DNA from: Paraescarpia echinospica
Taxonomy: Eukaryota > Annelida > Polychaeta > Sabellida > Siboglinidae
Assembly: GCA_020002185.1 (NCBI GenBank)
Contig: JAHLWY010000204.1
Coordinates: 62,001 to 126,000, forward strand
Reading direction: 5' to 3'
Length of the DNA stretch: 64,000 nt
Positions 13,190-26,830 of the stretch are shown in pieces. Numbering within the stretch: the first letter of the stretch is position 1; every line of letters starts with the position of its first letter. The position numbers and the translations under genes were made by a program. The notes below the pieces were generated by a model. It was not told the origin of the DNA. It was given only the letters and a program-made list of their open reading frames with translations, and did not search any database.

Positions 13190-14140
13190 GGTGACGCCCT
13201 CACAATGTAACAATGTTGATGTGTGTTTATTTTGTTAGAGTCTAATCAAGAGACGGGGTGACACTCTCATGGTGTAACAATGTTTATATGTATTTATCTT
13301 GTTACAGTTTAATCAGGGGACGGGATGACACTCTCACAGTGTAACAATATTTCTGTGTGTTTCTCTTGTTACATTCTAATCAAGAGATGGGGTGACGCTC
13401 TCACAATGTAACAATGTTGATGTGTGTTTCTCTTGTTACAGTCTAATCAAGAGACGGGTTGACGCTCTCACAGTGTAACAATGTTTATGTGTGTTTCTCT
13501 TATTACAGTCTAATCAAGAGAAGGGGTGACGCCCTCACAATGTAACAATGTTTTTGTGTGTTTCTCTTGTTACAGTCTAATCAAGAGATGGGGTGACGCC
13601 CTCACAATGTAACAATGTTTATGTGTGTTTCTCTTGTTACAGTCTAATCAAGGGACGGGATGACGCCCTCACAATGTAACAATGTTTATGTGTTTTTCTC
13701 TTGTTACAGTATAATCAAGAGACGCGTTGACGCCCTCACAATGTAACAATGTTGATGTGTGGTTCTCTTGTTACAGTCTAATCAAGAGACCTGGTTACGC
13801 TCTCACAATGTAACAATGTTGATGTGTGTTTCTCTTATTACAGTCTAATCAAGAGACCTGGTGACGCTCTCACAATGCAACAATGTTGATGTGTGTTTCT
13901 CTTATTACAGTCTAATCAAGAGACGGGGTGACGCCCTCACAATGTAACAATGTTTTTGTATTTTTCTCTTGTTACAGTCTAATCAAGAGACGGGGTGACG
14001 CCCTCACAATGTAACAATGTTTATGTGTGTTTCTCTTGTTACAGTTTAATCAAGGGACGGGATGACCTCTCACAATGTAACAATGTTTATGTGTGTTTTT
14101 CTTAGTTACAGTCTAATCAAGAGATGGGGTGAAGCCTTCA
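13190..14140 (+). repeat. Satellite block with 'ttagagtc' and 'atatttctg' subtypes
   Basis: This is ordinary 67-bp satellite containing the 'gttagagtc' acceptor variant near 13,233 and 'caatatttctg' near 13,345. That pair recurs at about 15.0, 17.9 and 45.6 kb. From about 14,062 the units carry small indels ('gatgacctctc', 'tcttagttacag', 'caagtgtaac'). Confidence 0.7.
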
Positions 14141-15600
14141 CAAGTGTAACAATGTTGATGTGTGTTTCTCTTATTACAGTCTAATCAAGAGACGGGGTGA
14201 CGCCCTCACAATGTAACAATGTTGTTGTGTTTTTCTCTTGTTACAGTCTAATCAAGAGACGGGGTGACGCCCTCACAATGTAACAATGTTGATGTGTTTT
14301 TCTCTTGTTACAGTCTAATCAAGAGACCTGGTTACGCTCTCACAATTTAACAATGTTGATGTGTGTTTCTCTTATTACAGTCTAATCAAGAGACCTGGTG
14401 ACGCTCTCACAATGCAACAATGTTGATGTGTGTTTCTCTTATTACAGTCTAATCAAGAGACGGGGTGACGCCCTCACAATGTAACAATGTTGATGTGTGG
14501 TTCTCTTGTTACAGTCTAATCAAGAGACCTGGTTACGCTCTCACAATGTAAAATGTTGATGTGTGTTTCTCTTATTACAGTCTAATCAAGAAACCTGGTG
14601 ACGCTCTCACAATGCAACAATGTTGATGTGTGTTTCTCTTATTACAGTCTAATCAAGAGACGGGGTGACGCCCTCACAATGTAACAATGTTTATGTGTTT
14701 TTCTCTTGTTACAGTCTAATCAAGAGACGGGGTGACGCCCTCACAATGTAACAATGTTTATGTGTGTTTCTCTTGTTACAGTCTAATCAAGAGATGGGGT
14801 GACGCCCTCACAATGTAACAATGTTTTTGTATTTTTCTCTTGTTACAGTCTAATCAAGAGACGGGGTGACGCCCTCACAATGTAACAATGTTGATGTGTT
14901 TTTCTCTTGTTACAGTCTAATCAAGAGACGGGGTGACGCCCTCACAATGTAACAATGTTGATGTGTGTTTATTTTGTTAGAGTCTAATCAAGAGACGGGG
15001 TGACACTCTCATGGTGTAACAATGTTTATATGTATTTATCTTGTTACAGTTTAATCAGGGGACGGGATGACACTCTCACAGTGTAACAATATTTCTGTGT
15101 GTTTCTCTTGTTACATTCTAATCAAGAGATGGGGTGACGCTCTCACAATGTAACAATGTTGATGTGTGTTTCTCTTGTTACAGTCTAATCAAGAGACGGG
15201 TTGACGCTCTCACAGTGTAACAATGTTTATGTGTGTTTCTCTTATTACAGTCTAATCAAGAGAAGGGGTGACGCCCTCACAATGTAACAATGTTTTTGTG
15301 TGTTTCTCTTGTTACAGTCTAATCAAGAGATGGGGTGACGCCCTCACAATGTAACAATGTTTATGTGTTTTTCTCTTGTTACAGTATAATCAAGAGACGC
15401 GGTGACGCCCTCACAATGTAACAATGTTGATGTGTGTTTATCTTGTTACAGTCTAATCAAGAGACCTGGTTACGCTCTCACAATGTAACAATGTTGATGT
15501 GTGTTTCTCTTATTACAGTCTAATCAAGAGACCTGGTGACGCTCTCACAATGCAACAATGTTGATGTGTGTTTCTCTTATTACAGTCTAATCAAGAGACG
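14140..15600 (+). repeat. Satellite block duplicated at 17.15-18.47 kb, copy 1
   Basis: Markers shared with the later block are 'caagtgtaac' (14,141/17,150), 'cacaatttaac' (14,341/17,350), 'aagaaacctgg' (14,589/17,599), 'gttagagtc' and 'atatttctg' (15,089/17,965). The offset drops from about 3,010 to 2,876 bp, so this copy holds two monomers (near 14,810-14,945) that the other lacks. Confidence 0.8.
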
Positions 15601-17150
15601 GGGTGACGCCCTCACAATGTAACAATGTTTTTGTGTGTTTCTCTTGTTACAGTCTAATCAAGAGATGGGGTGACACCCTCACAATGTAACAATGTTTATG
15701 TGTGTTTCTCTTGTTACAGTTTAATCAAGGGACGGGATGACACTCTCACAATGTAACAATGTTTATGTGTGTTTTTCTTGTTACAGTCTAATCAAGAGAT
15801 GGGGTGAAGCCCTCACAATGTAACAATGTTGATGTGTGTTTCTCTTGTTACAGTCTAATCAAGAGACGGGGTGACGCCCTCACAATGTAACAATGTTGTT
15901 GTGTTTTTCTCTTGTTACAGTCTAATCAAGAGACGGGGTGACGCCCTCACAATGTAACAATGTTGATGTGTTTTTCTCTTGTTACAGTCTAATCAAGAGA
16001 CCTGGTTACGCTCTCACAATGTAACAATGTTGATGTGTGTTTCTCTTATTACAGTCTAATCAAGAGACCTGGTGACGCTCTCACAATGCAACAATGTTGA
16101 TGTGTGTTTCTCTTATTACAGTCTAATCAAGAGACGGGGTGAAGCCCTCACAATGTAACAATGTTTATGTGTTTTTCTCTTGTTACAGTCTAATCAAGAG
16201 ACGGGGTGACGCCCTCACAATGTAACAATGTTGATGTGTGTTTATCTTGTTACAGTCTAATCAAGAGTCGGGGTGACACTCTCATAGTGTAAGAATGTTT
16301 ATATGTATTTCTCTTGTTACAGTCTGATCAAGAGACGGGGTGACGCTCTCACAGTGTAACAATGGTTATGTGTGTTTCTCTTATTACAGTATAATCAAGA
16401 GACGGGGTGACGCCCTCACAATGTAACAATGTTTTTGTGTGTTTCCCTTGTTACAGTCTAATCAAGAGATGGGGTGACGCCCTCACAATGTAACAATGTT
16501 TATGTGTGTTTCTCTTGTTACAGTTTAATCAAGGGACGGGATGACACTCTCACAATGTAACAATGTTTATGTGTGTTTTTCTTGTTACAGTCTAATCAAG
16601 AGATGGGGTGAAGCCCTCACAATGTAACAATGTTGAAGTGTGTTTCTCTTATTACAGTCTAATCAAGAGACGGGGTGACGCCCTCACAATGTAACAATGT
16701 TTATGTGTTTTTCTCTTGTTACAGTAAGAGACGGGGTGACGCCCTCACAATGTAACAATGTTTTTGTGTTTTTCTCTTGTTACAGTATAATCAAGAGACG
16801 GGGTGACGCCCTCACAATGTAACAATGTTGATGTGTGTTTCTCTTGTTACAGTCTAATCAAGAGACCTGGTTACGCTCTCACAATGTAACAATGTTGATG
16901 TGTGTTTCTCTTATTAAAGTCTAATCAAGAGACGGGGTGACGCCCTCACAATGTAACTATGTTTATGTGTTTTTCTCTAATTACAGTCTAAGCAAGAGAC
17001 GGGGTGACGCCCTCACAATGTAACAATGTTTATGTGTTTTTCTCTAGTTACAGTCTAAGCAAGAGACGGGGTGACGCCCTCACAATGTAACAATGTTGAT
17101 GTGTGTTTCTCTTGTTACAGTCTAATCAAGAGACGGGGTGACGCCCTCAC
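15600..17150 (+). repeat. Satellite spacer between paired blocks
   Basis: This is 67-bp satellite of mixed subtypes. One unit near 16,721-16,733 lacks the 'tctaatc' start, reading 'ttacagtaagagacgg'. Units at about 16,910-17,060 ('attaaagtc', 'gtaactatg', 'tctctaattacag', 'tctaagcaag') match about 29,765-29,925 at an offset near 12,856 bp. No non-satellite sequence was seen. Confidence 0.75.
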
Positions 17151-18470
17151 AAGTGTAACAATGTTGATGTGTGTTTCTCTTATTACAGTCTAATCAAGAG
17201 ACGGGGTGACGCCCTCACAATGTAACAATGTTGTTGTGTTTTTCTCTTGTTACAGTCTAATCAAGAGACGGGGTGACGCCCTCACAATGTAACAATGTTG
17301 ATGTGTTTTTCTCTTGTTACAGTCTAATCAAGAGACCTGGTTACGCTCTCACAATTTAACAATGTTGATGTGTGTTTCTCTTATTACAGTCTAATCAAGA
17401 GACCTGGTGACGCTCTCACAATGCAACAATGTTGATGTGTGTTTCTCTTATTACAGTCTAATCAAGAGACGGGGTGACGCCCTCACAATGTAACAATGTT
17501 GATGTGTGGTTCTCTTGTTACAGTCTAATCAAGAGACCTGGTTACGCTCTCACAATGTAACAATGTTGATGTGTGTTTCTCTTATTACAGTCTAATCAAG
17601 AAACCTGGTGACGCTCTCACAATGCAACAATGTTGATGTGTGTTTCTCTTATTACAGTCTAATCAAGAGACGGGGTGACGCCCTCACAATGTAACAATGT
17701 TTATGTGTTTTTCTCTTGTTACAGTCTAATCAAGAGACGGGGTGACGCCCTCACAATGTAACAATGTTTATGTGTGTTTCTCTTGTTACAGTCTAATCAA
17801 GAGATGGGGTGACGCTCTCACAATGTAACAATGTTGATGTGTGTTTATTTTGTTAGAGTCTAATCAAGAGACGGGGTGACACTCTCATGGTGTAACAATG
17901 TTTATATCTATTTATCTTGTTACAGTTTAATCAGGGGACGGGATGACACTCTCACAGTGTAACAATATTTCTGTGTGTTTCTCTTGTTACATTCTAATCA
18001 AGAGATGGGGTGACGCTCTCACAATGTAACAATGTTGATGTGTGTTTCTCTTGTTACAGTCTAATCAAGAGACGGGTTGACGCTCTCACAGTGTAACAAT
18101 GTTTATGTGTGTTTCTCTTATTACAGTCTAATCAAGAGAAGGGGTGACGCCCTCACAATGTAACAATGTTTTTGTGTGTTTCTCTTGTTACAGTCTAATC
18201 AAGAGATGGGGTGACGCCCTCACAATGTAACAATGTTTATGTGTTTTTCTCTTGTTACAGTATAATCAAGAGACGCGGTGACGCCCTCACAATGTAACAA
18301 TGTTGATGTGTGTTTATCTTGTTACAGTCTAATCAAGAGACCTGGTTACGCTCTCACAATGTAACAATGTTGATGTGTGTTTCTCTTATTACAGTCTAAT
18401 CAAGAGACCTGGTGACGCTCTCACAATGCAACAATGTTGATGTGTGTTTCTCTAATTACAGTCTAATCAA
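17150..18470 (+). repeat. Satellite block duplicated from 14.14-15.60 kb, copy 2
   Basis: This is the partner of the 14.14-15.60 kb block, two monomers shorter. It carries the variant 'ttatatctattt' (17,903), which also occurs at 45,636. That makes this copy, not the earlier one, the closest relative of the start of the 45.4-kb mosaic. Confidence 0.78.
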
Positions 18471-21400
18471 GAGACGGGGTGACGCCCTCACAATGTAACA
18501 ATGTTTATGTGTTTTTCTCTTGTTACAGTCTATTCAAGAGACGGGGTGACACTCTCATAGTGTAAGAATGTTTATATGTATTTATCTTGTTACAGTCTAA
18601 TCAAGAGACGGGGTGACGCTCTCTCAGTGTAACAATGGTTATGTGTGTTTCTCTTATTACAGTCTAATCAAGAGCTGGGGTGAAGCCCTCACAATGTAAC
18701 AATGTTGATTTGTGTTTCTCTTATTACAGTCTAATCAAGAGACGGGGTGACGCCCTCACAATGTAACAATGTTTTTGTGTTTTTCTCTTGTTACAGTCTA
18801 ATCAAGAGACGGGGTGACGCCCTCACAATGTAACAATGTTGATGTGTTTTTCTCTTGTTACAGTCTAATCAAGAGACCTGGTTACGCTCTCACAATGTAA
18901 CAATGTTGATGTGTGTTTCTCTTATTACAGTCTAATCAAGAGACCTGGTGACGCTCTCACAATGCAACAATGTTGATGAGACGGGGTGTGTTGTCTCTTA
19001 TTACAATCTAATCAAGAGACGGGGTGACGCCCTCACAATGTAACAATGTTTATGTGTTTTTCTCTTGTTACAGTCTAATCAAGAGACGGGGTGACGCTCT
19101 CAATGTTGATGTGTGTTTATCAGTGTAACAATGGTTATGTGTGTTTCTCTTATTACAGTATAATCAAGAGACGGGGTGACGCCCTCACAATGTAACAATG
19201 TTTTTGTGTGTTTCTCTTGTTACAGTCTAATCAAGAGATGGGGTGACGCCCTCACAATGTAACAATGTTTATGTGTGTTTCTCTTGTTACAGTTTAATCA
19301 AGGGACGGGATGACACTCTCACAATGTAACAATGTTTATGTGTGTTTTTCTTGTTACAGTCTAATCAAGAGATGGGGTGAAGCCCTCACAATGTAACAAT
19401 GTTGATGTGTGTTTCTCTTATTACAGTCTAATCAAGAGACGGGGTGACGCCCTCACAATGTAACAATGTTTTTGTGTTTTTCTCTTGTTACAGTCTAATC
19501 AAGAGACGGGGTGACGCCCTCACAATGTAACAATGTTGATGTGTTTTTCTCTTGTTACAGTCTAATCAAGAGACGGGGTGACGCCCTCACAATGTAACAA
19601 TGTTCATGTGTGTTTATTTTGTTACAGTCTAATTAAGAGACGGGGTGACACTCTCACGGTGTAACAATGTTTATATGTATTTCTCTTGTTACAGTTTAAT
19701 CAGGGGACGGGATGACACTCTCACAGTGTAAAAATGTTTATGTGTGTTTCTCTTGTTACAGTCTAATCAAGAGATGGGGTGACGCTCTCACAATGTAACA
19801 ATGTTGATGTGTGTTTCTCTTGTTACAGTCTAATCAAGAGACGGGGTGACGCTCTCACAGTGTAACAATGTTTATGTGTGTTTCTCTTATTACAGTCTAA
19901 TCAAGAGACGGGGTGACGCCCTCACAATGTAACAATGTTGATGTGTGTTTCTCTTGTTACAGTCTAATCAAGAGACCTGATGAAGCTCTCACAGTGAAAC
20001 AATGGTTATATGTGTTTCTCTTATTACAGTCTAATCAAGAGACGGGGTGACGCCCTCACAATGTAACAATGTTTATGTGTTTTTCTCTTGTTACAGTCTG
20101 ATCAAGACACGGGGTGACGCCCTCACATTGTAACAATGTTGATGTGTGTTTATTTTGTTACAGTCTAATCAAGAGATGGGGTGACGCTCTCACAATGTAT
20201 CAATGTTGATGTGTGTTTCTCTTGTTAAAGTCGAATCAAGAGATCTGGTGAAGCTCTCACAGTGTAACAATTGTTATGTGTGTTTCTCTTGTTACAGTCT
20301 AATCAAGAGACGGGGTGACGCCCTCACAATGTAATAATGGTTATGTGTGTTTCTCTTGTTATTGTCTAATCAAAAGATGGGGTGACGCCCTCACAATGTA
20401 ACAATGTTTATGTGTGTTTCTCTTGTTACAGTCTAATCAAGGGACGGGATGACACTCTCACAATGTAACAATGTTTATGTGTGTTTCTCTTTTTACAGTC
20501 TAATCAAGAGATGGGGTGACGCCCTCACAATGTAACAATGTTTATGTGTGTTTCTCTTGTTACAGTCTAATCAAGAGACGGGGTGACGCCCTCACAATGT
20601 AACAATGTTTTTTGTATTTTTCTTTTGTTACAGTTTAATCAAGAGACGGGGTGACGCCCTCACAATGTAACAATGTTGATGTGTTTTTCTCTTGTTACAG
20701 TCTAATCAAGAGACGGGTTGACGCCCTCACAATGTAACAATGTTGATGTGTGTTTATTTTGTTACAGTCTAATCAAGAGACGGGGTGACACTCTCATGGT
20801 GTAACAATGTTTATATGTATTTCTCTTGTTACAGTTTAATCAGGGGACGGGATGACACTCTCACAGTGTAACAATGTTTATGTGTGTTTCTCTTGTTACA
20901 TTCTAATCAAGAGATGGGGTGACGCTCTCACAATGTAACAATGTTGATGTGTGTTTCTCTTGTTACAGTCTAATCAAGAGAAGGGGTGACGCCCTCACAA
21001 TGTAACAATGTTTTTGTGTGTTTCTCTTGTTACAGTCTAATCAAGAGATGGGGTGACGCCCTCACAATGTAACAATGTTTATGTGTGTTTCTCTTGTTAC
21101 AGTCTAATCAATGGACGGGATTACGCCCTCACAATGTAACAATGTTTATGTGTTTTTCTCTTGTTACAGTATAATCAAGAGACGCGTTGACGCCCTCACA
21201 ATGTAACAATGTTGATGTGTGGTTCTCTTGTTACAGTCTAATCAAGAGACCTGGTGACGCTCTCACAATGCAACAATGTTGATGTGTGTTTATTTTGTTA
21301 CAGTCTAATCAAGAGACGGGGTGACACTCTCATGGTGTAACAATGTTTATATGTATTTATCTTGTTACAGTTTAATCAGGGGACGGGATGACACTCTCAC

Positions 21401-23210
21401 AGTGTAACAATATTTATGTGTGTTTCTCTTGTTACATTCTAATCAAGAGATGGGGTGACGCTCTCACAATGTAACAATGTTGATGTGTGTTTCTCTTGTT
21501 ACAGTCTAATCAAGAGACGGGTTGACGCTCTCACAGTGTAACAATGTTTATGTGTGTTTCTCTTATTACAGTCTAATCAAGAGAAGGGGTGACGCCCTCA
21601 CAATGTAACAATGTTTTTGTGTGTTTCTCTTGTTACAGTCTAATCAAGAGATGGGGTGACGCCCTCACAATGTAACAATGTTTATGTGTGTTTCTCTTGT
21701 TACAGTCTAATCAAGGGACGGGATGACGCCCTCACAATGTAACAATGTTTATGTGTTTTTCTCTTGTTACAGTATAATCAAGAGACGCGGTGACGCCCTC
21801 ACAATGTAACAATGTTGATGTGTGGTTCTCTTGTTACAGTCTAATCAAGAGACCTGGTTACGCTCTCACAATGTAACAATGTTGATGTGTGTTTCTCTTA
21901 TTACAGTCTAATCAAGAGACCTGGTGACGCTCTCACAATGCAACAATGTTGATGTGTGTTTCTCTTATTACAGTCTAATCAAGAGACGGGGTGACGCCCT
22001 CACAATGTAACAATGTTTATGTGTTTTTCTCTTGTTACAGTCTAATCAAGAGACGGGGTGACGCCCTCACAATGTAACAATGTTTATGTGTGTTTCTCTT
22101 GTTACAGTTTAATCAAGGGACGGGATAACACTCTCACAATGTAACAATGTTTATGTGTGTTTTTCTTGTTACAGTCTAATCAAGAGATGGGGTGAAGCCC
22201 TCACAATGTAACAATGTTGATGTGTGTTTCTCTTATTACAGTCTAATCAAGAGACGGGGTGACGCCCTCACAATGTAACAATGTTTTTGTGTTTTTCTCT
22301 TGTTACAGTCTAATCAAGAGACGGGGTGACGCCCTCACAATGTAACAAAATTGATGTGTTTTTCTCTTGTTACAGTCTAATCAAGAGACCTGGTTTCGCT
22401 CTCACAATGTAAAAAAATTTGATGTGTGTTTCTCTTATTACAGTCTAATCAAGAGACGGGGTGACGCCCTCACAATGTAACAATGTTTATGTGTTTTTCT
22501 CTTGTTACAGTCTAATCAAGAGACGGGGTGACGCCCTCACAATGTAACAATGTTGATGTGTGTTTATCTTGTTACAGTCTAATCAAGAGACGGGGTGACA
22601 CTCTCATAGTGTAAGAATGTTTATATGTATTTCTCTTGTTACAGTCTGATCAAGAGACGGGGTGACGCTCTCACAGTGTAACAATGGTTATGTGTGTTTC
22701 TCTTATTACAGTATAATCAAGAGACGGGGTGACGCCCTCACAATGTAACAATGTTTTTGTGTGTTTCTCTTGTTACAGTCTAATCAAGAGATGGGGTGAC
22801 GCCCTCACAATGTAACAATGTTTATGTGTGTTTCTCTTGTTACAGTTTAATCAAGTGACGTTACAGGATGACACTCTCACAATGTAACAATGTTTATGTG
22901 TGTTTTTCTTGTTACAGTCTAATCAAGAGATGGGGTGAAGCCCTCACAATGTAACAATGTTGATGTGTGTTTCTCTTATTACAGTCTAATCAAGAGACGG
23001 GGTGACGCCCTCACAATGTAACAATGTTGTTGTGTGTTTCTCTTGTTACAGTCTAATCAAGAGACGGGGTGACGCCCTCACAATGTAACAATGTTGATGT
23101 GTTTTTCTCTTGTTACAGTCTAATCAAGAGACCTGGTTACGCTCTCACAATGTAACAATGTTGATGTGTGTTTCTCTTATTACAGTCTAATCAAGAGACC
23201 TGGTGACGCT
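18470..23210 (+). repeat. Satellite region of mixed higher-order modules
   Basis: This is a continuous satellite. It includes 'gagctggggtg' and 'gttgatttgtg' units near 18,670-18,710, which recur at 47.34-47.38 kb. Scrambled units lie at 18,976-19,130 and a five-base insertion in a unit near 22,855-22,868. Indel-bearing units lie near 22,346-22,425. The stretch 19.6-20.2 kb repeats module order from the 4,155-bp repeat. No unique sequence is present. Confidence 0.8.
18976..19130 (+). repeat. Scrambled satellite units
   Basis: Two neighbouring units are internally rearranged. Near 18,979 the segment 'agacggggtg' is inserted into the middle of a unit, and near 19,099-19,120 the piece 'caatgttgatgtgtgttta' interrupts 'ctctcacagtg'. 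All inserted bases are satellite-derived. This could be template switching in the genome or an assembly stitch. Confidence 0.7.
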
Positions 23211-25020
23211 CTCACAATGCAACAATGTTGATGTGTGTTTCTCTTATTACAGTCTAATCAAGAGACGGGGTGAAGCCCTCACAATGTAACAATGTTTATG
23301 TGTTTTTCTCTTGTTACAGTCTAATCAAGAGACGGGGTGACGCCCTCACAATGTAACAATGTTGATGTGTGTTTATCTTGTTACAGTCTATTCAAGAGAC
23401 GGGGTGACACTCTCATAGTGTAAGAATGTTTATATGTATTTCTCTTGTTACAGTCTAATCAAGAGACGGGGTGACGCTCTCACAGTGTAACAATGGTTAT
23501 GTGTGTTTCTCTTATTACAGTATAATCAAGAGACGGGGTGACGCCCTCACAATGTAACAATGTTTTTGTGTGTTTCCCTTGTTACAGTCTAATCAAGAGA
23601 TGGGGTGACGCCCTCACAATGTAACAATGTTTATGTGTGTTTCTCTTGTTACAGTTTATTCAAGGGACGGGATGACACTCTCACAATGTAACAATGTTTA
23701 TGTGTGTTTTTCTTGTTACAGTCTAATCAAGAGATGGGGTGAAGCCCTCACAATGTAACAATGTTGAAGTGTGTTTCTCTTATTACAGTCTAATCAAGAG
23801 ACGGGGTGACGCCCTCACAATGTAACAATGTTTTTGTGGTTTTCACTTGTTACAGTCTAATCAATAGACGGGGTGACGCCCTCACAATGTAACAATGTTG
23901 ATGTGTTTTTCTCTTGTTACAGTCTAATCAAGAGACGGGGTGACGCCCTCACAATGTAACAATGTTCATGTGTGTTTATTTTGTTACAGTCTAATCAAGA
24001 GACGGGGTGACACTCTCACGGTGTAACAATGTTTATATGTATTTCTCTTGTTACAGTTTAATCAGGGGACGGGATGACACTCTCACAGTGTAACAATGTT
24101 TATGTGTGTTTCTCTTGTTACAGTCTAATCAAGAGATGGGGTGACGCTCTCACAATGTAACAATGTTGATGTGTGTTTCTCTTGTTACAGTCTAATCAAG
24201 AGACGGGGTGACGCTCTCACAGTGTAACAATGTTTATGTGTGTTTCTATTATTACAGTCTAATCAAGAGACGGGGTGACGCCCTCACAATGTAACAATGT
24301 TGATGTGTGTTTCTCTTGTTACAGTCTAATCAAGAGACCTGATGAAGCTCTCACAGTGAAACAATGGTTATATGTGTTTCTCTTATTACAGTCTAATCAA
24401 GAGAAGGGGTGACGCCCTCACAATGTAACAATGTTGATGTGTTTTTCTCTTGTTACAGTCTGATCAAGACACGGGGTGACGCCCTCACATTGTAACAATG
24501 TTGATGTGTGTTTATTTTGTTACAGTCTAATCAAGAGACGGGGTGACACTCTCACAGTGTAACAATGTTTATATGTATTTCTCTTGTTACAGTATAATCA
24601 AGAGACGGGGTGACGCCCTCACAATGTAATAATGGTTATGTGTGTTTCTCTTGTTATTGTCTAATCAAGAGATGGGGTGACGCCCTCACAATGTAACAAT
24701 GTTTATGTGTGTTTCTCTTGTTACAGTCTAATCAAGGGACGGGATGACACTCTCACAATGTAACAATGTTTATGTGTGTTTCTCTTTTTACAGTCTAATC
24801 AAGAGATGGGGTGACGCCCTCACAATGTAACAATGTTTATGTGTGTTTCTCTTGTTACAGTCTAATCAAGAGACGGGGTGACGCCCTCACAATGTAACAA
24901 TGTTTTTTGTATTTTTCTCTTGTTACAGTTTAATCAAGAGACGGGGTGACGCCCTCACAATGTAACAATGTTGATGTGTTTTTCTCTTGTTACAGTCTAA
25001 TCAAGAGACGGGGTGACGCT
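23210..25020 (+). repeat. Satellite block related to 1-1.2 kb and 58.8-59.3 kb
   Basis: The first 1.1 kb follows the order at the start of the window (offset about 23,207). The oddity 'tttttgtggttttcac' with 'aatcaatagacgg' (23,831-23,880) is shared with 59,025-59,070, at an offset of 35,194 bp. The rest repeats known modules. Confidence 0.72.
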
Positions 25021-26830
25021 CTCACAGTGTAACAATCTTATTACAGTGTGACGCCCTCACAATGTAACAATGTTTTTGTGTGTTTCCCTTGTTACAGTCT
25101 AATCAAGAGATGGGGTGACGCCCTCACAATGTAACAATGTTTATGTGTGTTTCTCTTGTTACAGTTTAATCAAGGGACGGGATGACACTCTCACAATGTA
25201 ACAATGTTTATGTGTGTTTTTCTTGTTACAGTCTAATCAAGAGATGGGGTGAAGCCCTCACAATGTAACAATGTTGATGTGTGTTTCTCTTATTACAGTC
25301 TAATCAAGAGACGGGGTGACGCCCTCACAATGTAACAATGTTTTTGTGTTTTTCTCTTGTTACAGTCTAATCAAGAGACGGGGTGACGCCCTCACAATGT
25401 AACAATGTTGATGTGTTTTTCTCTTGTTACAGTCTAATCAAGAGACGGGGTGACGCCAAGAGACTCACAATGTGAACAATGTTCATGTGTGTTTATCTCT
25501 TGTTACAGTCTAATCAAGAGACGGGGTGACACTCTCACAATGTAACAATGTTTATATGTATTTCTCTTGTTACAGTCTTGTTACAGTCTGATCAAGAGAC
25601 GGGGTGACGCTCTCACAGTGTAACAATGGTTATGTGTGTTTCTCTTATTACAGTATAATCAAGAGACGGGGTGACGCCCTCACAATGTAACAATGTTTTT
25701 GTGTGTTTCTCTTGTTACAGTCTAATCAAGAGATGGGGTGACGCCCTCACAATGTAACAATGTTTATGTGTGTTTCTCTTGTTACAGTTTAATCAAGGGA
25801 CGGGATGACACTCTCACAATGTAACAATGTTTATGTGTGTTTTTCTTGTTACAGTCTAATCAAGAGATGGGGTGAAGCCCTCACAATGTAACAATGTTGA
25901 TGTGTGTTTCTCTTATTACAGTCTAATCAAGAGACGGGGTGACGCCCTCACAATGTAACAATGTTTTTGTGTTTTTCTCTTGTTACAGTCTAATCAATAG
26001 ACGGGGTGACGCCCTCACAATGTAACAATGTTGATGTGTTTTTCTCTTGTTACAGTCTAATCAAGAGACGGGGTGACGCCCTCACAATGTAACAATGTTC
26101 ATGTGTGTTTATTTTGTTACAGTCTAATTAAGAGACGGGGTGACACTCTCACGGTGTAACAATGTTTATATGTATTTCTCTTGTTACAGTTTAATCAGGG
26201 GACGGGATGACACTCTCACAGTGTAACAATGTTTATGTGTGTTTCTCTTGTTACAGTCTAATCAAGAGATGGGGTGACGCCCTCACAATGTAACAATGTT
26301 GATGTGTGTTTCTCTTGTTACAGTCTAATCAAGAGACGGGGTGACGCTCTCACACAATGTTTATGTGTGTTTCTCTTATTACAGAATCAAGAGACGGGGT
26401 GACGCCCTCACAATGTAACAATGTTGATGTGTGTTTCTCTTGTTACAGTCTAATCAAGAGACCTGATGAAGCCTCACAGTGAAACAATGTTATATGTGTT
26501 TCTCTTATTACAGTCTAATCAAGAGACGGGGTGACGCCCTCACAATGTAACAATGTTTATGTGTTTTTCTCTTGTTACAGTCTGATCAAGACACGGGGTG
26601 ACGCCCTCACATTGTAACAATGTTGATGTGTGTTTATTTTGTTACAGTCTAATCAAGAGATGGGGTGACGCTCTCACAATGTAACAATGTTGATGTGTGT
26701 TTCTCTTGTTACAGTCTAATCAAGAGACGGGGTGACGCTCTCACAGTGTAACAATGTTTATGTGTGTTTCTCTTATTACAGTCTAATCAAGTGACGACAA
26801 TGTAACAATGATGTGTGTTTCTCTTGTTAC
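25020..26830 (+). repeat. Indel-rich satellite stretch
   Basis: This is satellite with an unusual concentration of partial units. A truncated unit lies near 25,033-25,055 ('acaatcttattacagtgtg'). An insertion 'aagaga' lies near 25,458. The 11-bp segment 'tcttgttacag' is doubled at about 25,565-25,588. Deletions lie near 26,353-26,385 and 26,470-26,492, and a collapsed unit near 26,790-26,813 ('aagtgacgacaatg'). Flanking units are normal 67-mers. Local decay and poor consensus quality are both possible. Confidence 0.75.
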
